Positions 57,801 to 64,000 of a DNA stretch of 64,000 nucleotides are shown piece after piece. The DNA comes from Parelaphostrongylus tenuis. Lineage: Eukaryota > Nematoda > Chromadorea > Rhabditida > Metastrongylidae. The position numbers were made by a program, and so were the translations under genes. The DNA lies in contig JAHQIW010006200.1 of NCBI GenBank assembly GCA_019055375.1, positions 1 to 64,000 on the forward strand, in the 5' to 3' direction. Below the pieces are notes generated by a model that saw only the letters and a program-made list of their open reading frames with translations, did no database searches and was not told the DNA's origin. How positions within the stretch are numbered: the first letter of the stretch is position 1; every line of letters starts with the position of its first letter.

Positions 57801-59343
57801 CTCGATATAGTACGTCGTTGAAGCTGCTCTATCCCTTGATTTTTGCTGAAACATCATATACTCGTCTCATATTGGTGGCAGAGTCATTTTTCTTGATTAC
57901 AGCATGGTGTGACAAATAATGAAGTCTGGAACACGACGAGGTTACTAGCTCTACTATTCCCTTTTCAAGATGCTCCACGATACCAGAGTGATAGGCTTGC
58001 AGAAAAGTCTTTTTACCGGTCAACGATTTATGTAGATAACATAAGCGACAGAGCGCTAATTCCTTGTTGTGAGGTATAACGGAGAGCTTATCTTTCAACG
58101 CAACTTGAACGACGCACCTTTGCATAAACTGGTGTAGGAAACTTTCATTGAAGAATTTGAGGCACTCCTCATCATCTTCGTTTGTAGAATTGTCCATGAT
58201 GCCGATGGCTTCCAGTTTCCAACGTTTTCAATTGCATCGAAAGTCCAATGTTGTGCTGAATTAGCAAGGCTTTCTAATTGTATAGATGTGATTGTCAGTT
58301 CTATTACCTGAGGTGCATTTCCCGTGACGATGTTTCCAACAGAGGTGTGAAGTATACGGTGGCCATTAGGTAGCTGTTTACAGTAAAAATCATCGGAGAG
58401 AATAATGTCACACAAAAAGTCAATACTAATTAGATGTGCTGGCTCTTCAGTAGTTGGTACCTTATATTCGAAATCTCCTTCCGAGAACATCAATACTTGT
58501 GGTATTGGAGGGGTCAGTTTTGCAATCTAGCGCACTGTGAAAGTTTTTTCGCCGTTATCCGTGTAAATGCCTATTTGATGTTTATTACATCATATTTTCA
58601 TAAGGTCATCAGTACCCAAAAGTGGAGAGCTGTATATCTTCACTTTTTAAGGGAGAGAGGTGTAGATTCTCAGCAACGTTGTTTAGAAGTGTCCATCGGA
58701 TCAAAAAGAGTTACTAATGTACACATTATTAAGGCTGATGGGTCACGAGAGACCTTCTGATCCAGTGTGAGAAAAAGATCTGGTGCCAGTGTGTCCTGTT
58801 GAGTGAAATTTTGTGCTGATCTACTAAAAGACGGATTACTTGAAGGTGAAGGTGGTGTTGACGGCTGCTCGGTTTGAGAGATAGATGCGGAGAAGTCGGT
58901 GTGTTCTCATGGCGATTTAACTAGTGAGAGACTTGCCTTCTGTACAAATACGATTTTTTCAGAAAAATGACTATCATAAGGAAGAATGATGTTTCTTGGA
59001 ACAAACGGTGCATACTCGTTTTGAAGTACAGTTTTGTATCGCATGTTGGGGAGATAAACAGTTATAGCCTAACTGTAGTTTCTTCCTTGAATATTACGTT
59101 GTTGTGGTGTAGTGTAACCATTACACGTCATTGCTGTATGTAAAATGGAGCCGCAGTAAGGACATCGTTCAGCCGTTGACTGTTGTTGCGATCTAGTATT
59201 ACGAAGAGGCCTTCTGAAGGAGCACGTGGGTATGTTGGGTTCACAATGACGGAGTATTCATGCGAAGTGTCAATCAAGGGTTGCTGAGAAATAACTTCCA
59301 TTTCATTCATAGCGGATTCTTTGCGAACAATACTGGTGAGAAA

Positions 59344-59590
59344 TGCCTGATAATCATTATTTGAGCCACGCATGTCGGTGGTCTATCAAAGAGGGCTGAC
59401 TTAAAGAGCCCGATACACGTGTTTTGATCTTGCGATCTCGTCAGTCGGGCAGTTACCTTTTCTCGTCGTTTGCTAATCTCTGTGGGTGCTCTAGTCCCCA
59501 CACTAAGAGTCAGCGACGATGAACGTTTTACACTCTATGTCCAGTGATATTCTCACCGAACACAGAGTGTTGTGCACTTGGAAGGAAAAA
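59344..59590 (-). mobile_element. hammerhead retroposon, family I, with 12-bp target duplication
   Basis: ACTGGTGAGAAA occurs at 59332-59343 and again at 59591-59602, exactly flanking a 247-bp insert in the BEL/Pao gag. On the minus strand the insert runs from TTTTTCCTTCCAAGTGC through CTCTGTGTTCGGTGA, GACATAGAGTGTAAAACGTTC and a hammerhead (59408-59450) to GGCTCAAATAATGATTATCAGGCA. This defines a full-length unit of family I. A 12-bp duplication points to insertion by a reverse-transcriptase route rather than as a typical cut-and-paste MITE. There is no coding capacity. Confidence 0.82.
59408..59450 (-). ncRNA. hammerhead ribozyme with one core mutation
   Basis: Minus strand: stem I GCCCGA/TCGGGC pairs perfectly over 6 bp; CTGACGA; stem II GATC/GATC around GCAA; then AAAA where GAAA is required (change of the invariant G12); CACGTGTA; cleavage triplet GUA. 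Folding is intact but G12 is catalytic, so activity should be lost. Confidence 0.78.
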
Positions 59591-60724
59591 ACTGGTGAGA
59601 AAGTTAAGAAGTTGTGTGGGAGTGACATTATGTTATGAGAGGTGTTATCATGGATTTCGCTGCGGATGCGGGCAGGCAACTTATTTGGGAGAAGAGCTCC
59701 CAGAGCTGTCTCGTGGGAATCGTCATTTTCACTTGCATAGGAAAGTTGACGCACTAGAGAAAACATTTGATTGTGTAGCATTGCTAATTGCCGTCCCTGA
59801 GGATCACACGGAGGAAGTTGTGCGAGCTTTGTGCAAGTGATGTGCTTTAAGGTAACCTTATCATCATAGAGAGTTTTGAGAATATCTTTTGCTATATAAT
59901 AGTTACCTGCAGTGATAAAAAGTCTTCAAATGGATAGAAGAGCTTTTCATCACAAACACGATTTGAGTAGAGAGAATTTTGTAGTATCATCCAGCTGCTT
60001 CTAATCGTCCCTCACAGTTGCAAAGCGCGCAGAGAGTTCTGGATAGTCTAGTAGATTACCATTAAATGTAGGTATTTCAAGTTCAAACAGAATAGGAGCG
60101 TCCCCAAAATTGAGTAGAGAAAGGTCCGAGGCAACTGGGGAAACAGCAGAATCTTGATTAAGCTGTGTAACAGCCGGATCCTCTTTGTCAGAGGTTTTGT
60201 TAGAGAAATCAGATGGAACGTGTAGTCCACGATTGAGGATTTCAGAGTCGGCAGAGTTTAGTAAGGAATTAGGTTTTCCATCTGGAGGATTGAGTCAGAG
60301 ATAGATTCACGATAGTCGCCATATTTGGCAATGTACTCTTCGAAAGTGTCACTTTTGCTACTGTTGCTCTTTTGGATAGTCAACCACTCACTGTGAATTT
60401 TGGTAGTTTTTGTGTACGTATGAAGGAGATTTGATTTAATTGTACTTAGCTCGGAGCGAAGGGATTCCATCTGAGAGTCATCATGATGGCTGAAGTCGGT
60501 TTGCCCACTGTGGACTTTGTACTCGTGGAGAGTTTGATCTAGCGACGACACATTCGCTGAAGAAGCTTTTTGAAGAATCTGTTTGTCCTCGGATCACCAC
60601 ACTGTCTGTCGTAGACATGGCCGAGAAGCCATAGAATTCATACTCTGTTCAATTACAGAAACTATTTTTGCGATTTTTTGGGATATTACACGTTATTACA
60701 CTCATTTACAATTATTGTTACATT

Positions 60725-60725
<1 letters not shown>

Positions 60726-60776
<51 letters not shown>
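60726..60776. repeat. (TA)n microsatellite
   Basis: About 24 TA units lie between the broken BEL/Pao 5' end and the RTE fragment. Confidence 0.95.
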
Positions 60777-60778
<2 letters not shown>

Positions 60779-60825
60779 TATATATTATACATATACATAT
60801 ATATTATATTTTATTTATATTAGAG

Positions 60826-61617
60826 AGATTACAAAACTCACTGAAGTTTCACGAGAGTACAAACAACCACTCTGTCTCACTTTCATCGATCTGAAGAAAG
60901 CCTTCGATTCAGTGGGAACAGAAGCGGTTATAGAGGCTCTGGATAACCAGGGCGTCCCTACTCGGTACATAATGATCCTTCGTGAGCTTTATAAAGATTT
61001 CACGACCAAAATATCTCCATTCTACAACAATATCACCATTGACGTAAGAAGAGGGGTTCGACAAGGCGATACAATTTCGCCAAAACTATTCACTGCCACC
61101 CTACAAAACGTCATGCGAACATTAGAATGGGACGAAATGGGAGTGAAAATTGACGGTTGACAATTAAACCATCTTCGCTTTGCTGACGATATCGTTCTCA
61201 TAACACCAAACATCACCCAAGCGGAACGAATGTTGCCCGATTTTGATAACGCCTGTGGAAAGATTGGTCTTCAACATAATCTAGCGAAAACAATGTTCAT
61301 GAGGAACGGATGGGTTTCTTATGCATCATTCACGCTCAACGGAACGACAATCTCCGAATGCTCCAGTTAGGTCGATGCTAGGAGTATCCCGTATCTCGCA
61401 AGTGAGAGAAAGAATCCGAAGTTCCGACCTACGTCAACGATCGAAAATGAGAGACGCCTTTCTACGCGCCAGGATATCGAAAATAAGGTGGGCCGGACAC
61501 GTGATGCGCTTCAACGACAACCGATGGACGAGAGCCGTTACCGACTGGATTGCTCGGGACGTCAAGCGCTCTAAAGGAAGACCATTGAAAGGAAGAGCGA
61601 GAACCGATGGACAATAA
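60826..61617 (+). mobile_element. RTE-type retrotransposon fragment with internal deletion
   Basis: The frame opens with LTEVSREYKQPLCLTFIDLK then KAFDSVGTEAVIEAL (RT motif A region) and continues through [13 protein letters not shown] to [11 protein letters not shown]. At about 61366-61371 it jumps from the ...ISECSS block to ...[10 protein letters not shown], skipping about 240 bp present in the 45.6-kb copy; the junction reuses AGGTCG, so microhomology deletion is likely. It ends near 61590 in the SKGRPL block; in-frame stops occur (for example 61158). Confidence 0.85.
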
Positions 61618-62859
61618 ATCTTGGGTGTTTTGCCACAAAGAGATATAACGCGAACTGAGTTACACTAATGGAAAAGCATAAAGCGTCATTGGGGCACAAC
61701 CGATGGGAAAGAAAGTTGAGAGCACAAAAAGTTACAAGTGCGCACTTGATGTGAAAGGAACAAAAATCTTGAAGTAAAAGTTATAAAAGTGATGTTATCG
61801 CATCAAAGTAAAGTTTATGCAAAGGAAATGTTAATGTTTATTTATGCAATAGTTTGTAGCAAAAGTTTGGGTGAAACTATGTGATAGCTTGAGTCGAAGT
61901 TCAATTTGATAGATGTATGCTAAGTACAAGTAAGTAGTTAATGTAGGGAACTAATCACAACATAGAAATAGACACTAACTATTCGTGAAATATCTATATC
62001 ATACACTGACCGATCACGACCGCGCTGCACACGCGACCATTTGCGAAGATTTTCTGCGCGACCCTACAGGAGGACTTTTTCAAGTCGATATGTTATATTT
62101 AAAATAGAAGCACTTGCATCAACAAAGTATTGGAATACGAAGGTGATAATGTTGAAACCCAAAATAATGGTTTGCCCACCGGAACAGGTCGACCGACGTG
62201 AATTTATCTTGATTCTTAAGGCGTTTAGGCACAAATTGTCTGTTGTACAAAATTGGATATCAGTCTTGTTAAGAAGAAGAAAAAACTAACTTTTTCCATG
62301 TCTTTTTGACAGGTATTAAACTGCCTAAGATCCTTTCTTCTCTATTCTATTTATTCTACTGTTTTTGTCCTCGAAATTGTTGTAATTATCAATCAGTATT
62401 CACTCATGACTTGTCTCCGCCTGAAAATAGCCAACTAGCCTCCGCCTATTCGGTGTTAATTGTTACCCGAATTGTTATGAAAATGTTCGAGAACGCTCCT
62501 AAAACAGCATGTAATACAATGTATTTCTTAGACTGGTGCTCGAGTAATTCTCTGTAATCATGGGTTTTTCTTTTAATACAATAAAGCTAAAGATCTCGTT
62601 TTGACTGTATTTTCAAAGATTCTCGACAGTGACTTAGTTACAAAATGATGACGACACTTTTTTGAAATTTATCATGATGTGGCATGAAGGGACATTCCAT
62701 TGGGCAAAAAAAATCCTTCAAATGTAGAGCTGAAGTTCACCAACACTTCATTATGACATTTTTCGAAAATGATGTGTTCCGTCGACGTATTGTCTATATG
62801 CAACACTATAGTCGGATAGAGTGAATTAAGCCTTAAAGAGGTCTGGTATGGTATCTTGG
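61618..62859. other. no gene recognised
   Basis: 61699-61830 is the repeat shared with 53258-53400. Around 61995-62100 the frame LTDHDRAAHATICEDFL weakly resembles the mariner segment before the first catalytic Asp. The 83-codon frame at 62306-62557 has no known motif. Confidence 0.4.
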
Positions 62860-62906
62860 GTGGTAGACTTACGTTTCGGCTTTCTCGCAAGCCTCATCAG
62901 TACCAC
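62860..62906 (-). ncRNA. hammerhead ribozyme, family II, complete
   Basis: Minus strand, every element is canonical: stem I GTGGTA (62906-62901) with TACCAC (62865-62860), 6 perfect pairs; CTGATGA (62900-62894); stem II GGCTT/AAGCC around GCGAGA; GAAA; stem III AC/GT closed by the GNRA tetraloop GTAA; cleavage triplet GUC, cut predicted between the complements of 62866 and 62865. It is a minimal type I hammerhead with 2-bp stem III. Confidence 0.9.
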
Positions 62907-63168
62907 ATGCCTTTCAGTTCACCCCTAGAACTAGTAGCAGCGCCAGACATGTATCACTTCACGTTGAGTGAAAATATTACTTGTTGCGGTAAGCAAGGTC
63001 TCAAAATATTGATTAGAAGATATTGCTAAAAACTTTTTTTTTTTATCTGCCGTAAGAACTAAAATTGCTCTAGACTGTAACATCAAGTGATCCTTTCACT
63101 TAACCTGGAGTGATATAGATTCGGCTCTGCTCTGCTACCATTAGTTCGTTGTTATTATCGAAAGGCAT

Positions 63169-63215
63169 GTGGCACTCATGAGGCTTGAGAGAAAGCTGAA
63201 ACGTACGTCTACCAC
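63169..63215 (+). ncRNA. hammerhead ribozyme, family II, core mutated
   Basis: Same design as 62860-62906 but on the plus strand: stem I GTGGCA/TACCAC (one mismatch), CTCATGA in place of CTGATGA (invariant G5 changed to C), stem II GGCTT/AAGCT, GAAA, AC-GTAC-GT and triplet GUC. Probably inactive. Both copies are followed at higher coordinates by a direct repeat TCTCAAAATA(T/G)TTGATT (62999 and 63283). Confidence 0.75.
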
Positions 63216-64000
63216 TTTAGATGCCTCTTGAAAGGCTCAAAATATTCTATGAGACCATACTGAACTTTTCAAGCGAAGTCTCAAAATAGTTGATTGGAAG
63301 GTATATGCGACATTGTTTATACGAGTTGACTACACCAGATTTGTCGTCCAAGCTTGAATTACATCAAGAAATTTCGCGACTTTTCCTTATTTCCGGAGTT
63401 ATTTTGATAGACTTAGATTTTTTGAAGGAGATTTCAGCGTAGAGAATGTGGAGTGATATGCAGCTGTGGATCAAAATTTTGATAATAATAGGCAAATGCT
63501 TAGTTTAGTACGTGATCGTGTGGAGCGATGTTTTGAAGTGAGATAAAAAATAAAAGACGGTATCACACCTTCATTTGTTCCAAAACTTTTCCATGATTCA
63601 TGGTTTACCTCCCACTCGGAATATAATCGACGATTCCTAGTCGTAATAGTAGTATTTTGCAATAATTGAATGTAACTTAAGTTTTGAATGTGCAAAAGTC
63701 AATGCAGAGTCAATGCAAACTCTTATGCTACAATTAATGATCATTTTCTATTAGGTTAGGAGTAACGTTGAACTATGAAATCTGTTTTTGATTTTTTTTT
63801 CTTATAATCCAAAGTGCAGTACTACACGACATTAAAGCGTTATCTGACCTAGTGAAGTCAATTTTTAGCTTTATTTTCAAAAATTATTCCTTCTCACTTC
63901 AATTTTCTTTTTTTGTTTTTGAAAGTCGCTTTTGAAAGACCATAACAGAATATTCTTGAATCTCATATAGAACTGCTCAGCTATGCGTTCTGCCGATGAA
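63216..64000. other. no gene recognised
   Basis: AT-rich, with no coding signal that I can support. Confidence 0.4.

Larger units (their letters stand above)
54862..60551 (-). pseudogene. BEL/Pao LTR retrotransposon, decayed gag-pol
   Basis: Transcription runs right to left. A gag-like coiled region starts at the ATG at 60551. Further on are a gag segment (59781-59130), a protease-like region near 58800-58400, the RT start with HYLSHHAVIKK and RRVYDVSAK (about 57870), and VLQHVASIFDSLGLIS (about 57230). An RNase H-like ELL...WTDSTVALFW stretch follows (about 56780). The integrase has a Cys/His start and GMDFFGLL (about 55890), then CRAIHVDVV and WILCDNAQSF (about 55720). The C-terminal FWKRW...YLT-like block is near 55250, and the frame ends at 54862-54864. 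Many frameshifts and stops. No LTR pair was identified; the 5' side abuts a TA microsatellite and an RTE fragment. A hammerhead retroposon interrupts gag. Confidence 0.85.

Noticed and set aside
58434..58760. 108-codon plus-strand frame
   Set aside because: Antisense to the BEL/Pao protease-RT region.

Overview
This window is nuclear DNA from a strongylid (clade V) nematode, most likely hookworm-like. Evidence: AT-rich sequence, small exons in kilobase introns packed with repeats, pyrimidine-AG 3' splice sites, a rab-18 to uaf-1 gene pair in the order I recall for a C. elegans operon, and abundant RTE, BEL/Pao, mariner and tRNA-SINE relics. Species is not determined.

Layout. (1) 1-5.3 kb: repeats, then the last four exons of rab-18 (2866-4657); its first exon(s) are not visible. 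(2) 5.3-14.26 kb: a complete 12-exon gene for the U2AF large subunit (uaf-1), whose introns carry SINEs, an antisense RT relic and, in intron 7, a dense cluster of 3' splice-site motifs. (3) 14.3-23.6 kb: no recognisable gene, but repeats and a hammerhead-ribozyme element at 16.2-16.5 kb. (4) 23.6-41 kb: a nested inverted duplication. A unit (A, about 2.7 kb, plus B, about 2.1 kb) occurs as A1 forward, A2-B reversed, a 4-kb spacer, then B-A3 forward. Each A copy holds the same two-exon gene for a small secreted peptide of about 70 residues; B holds decayed mariner and GIY-YIG sequence. The spacer has two weak gene candidates. (5) 41-45.4 kb: palindromic MITEs, three hammerhead motifs, a homopyrimidine tract, a tRNA-like sequence and a SINE. 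(6) 45.4-51.3 kb: the mitochondrial methionyl-tRNA synthetase gene, at least 13 exons, with an RTE fragment in intron 1. (7) 52.4-61.6 kb: mariner relic, a decayed antisense BEL/Pao retrotransposon with a hammerhead retroposon in gag, a TA microsatellite and a second RTE fragment. (8) 61.6-64 kb: no gene; a perfect hammerhead core and a decayed partner in opposite orientation.

The three conserved genes are housekeeping: Rab18 (ER and lipid-droplet trafficking), U2AF65 (3' splice-site recognition) and mitochondrial MetRS. The most unusual content is the set of hammerhead ribozymes in small retroelements, including one 247-bp copy with an exact 12-bp target-site duplication, and the triplicated secreted-peptide gene, whose mature-peptide exon differs more between copies than its own intron does.
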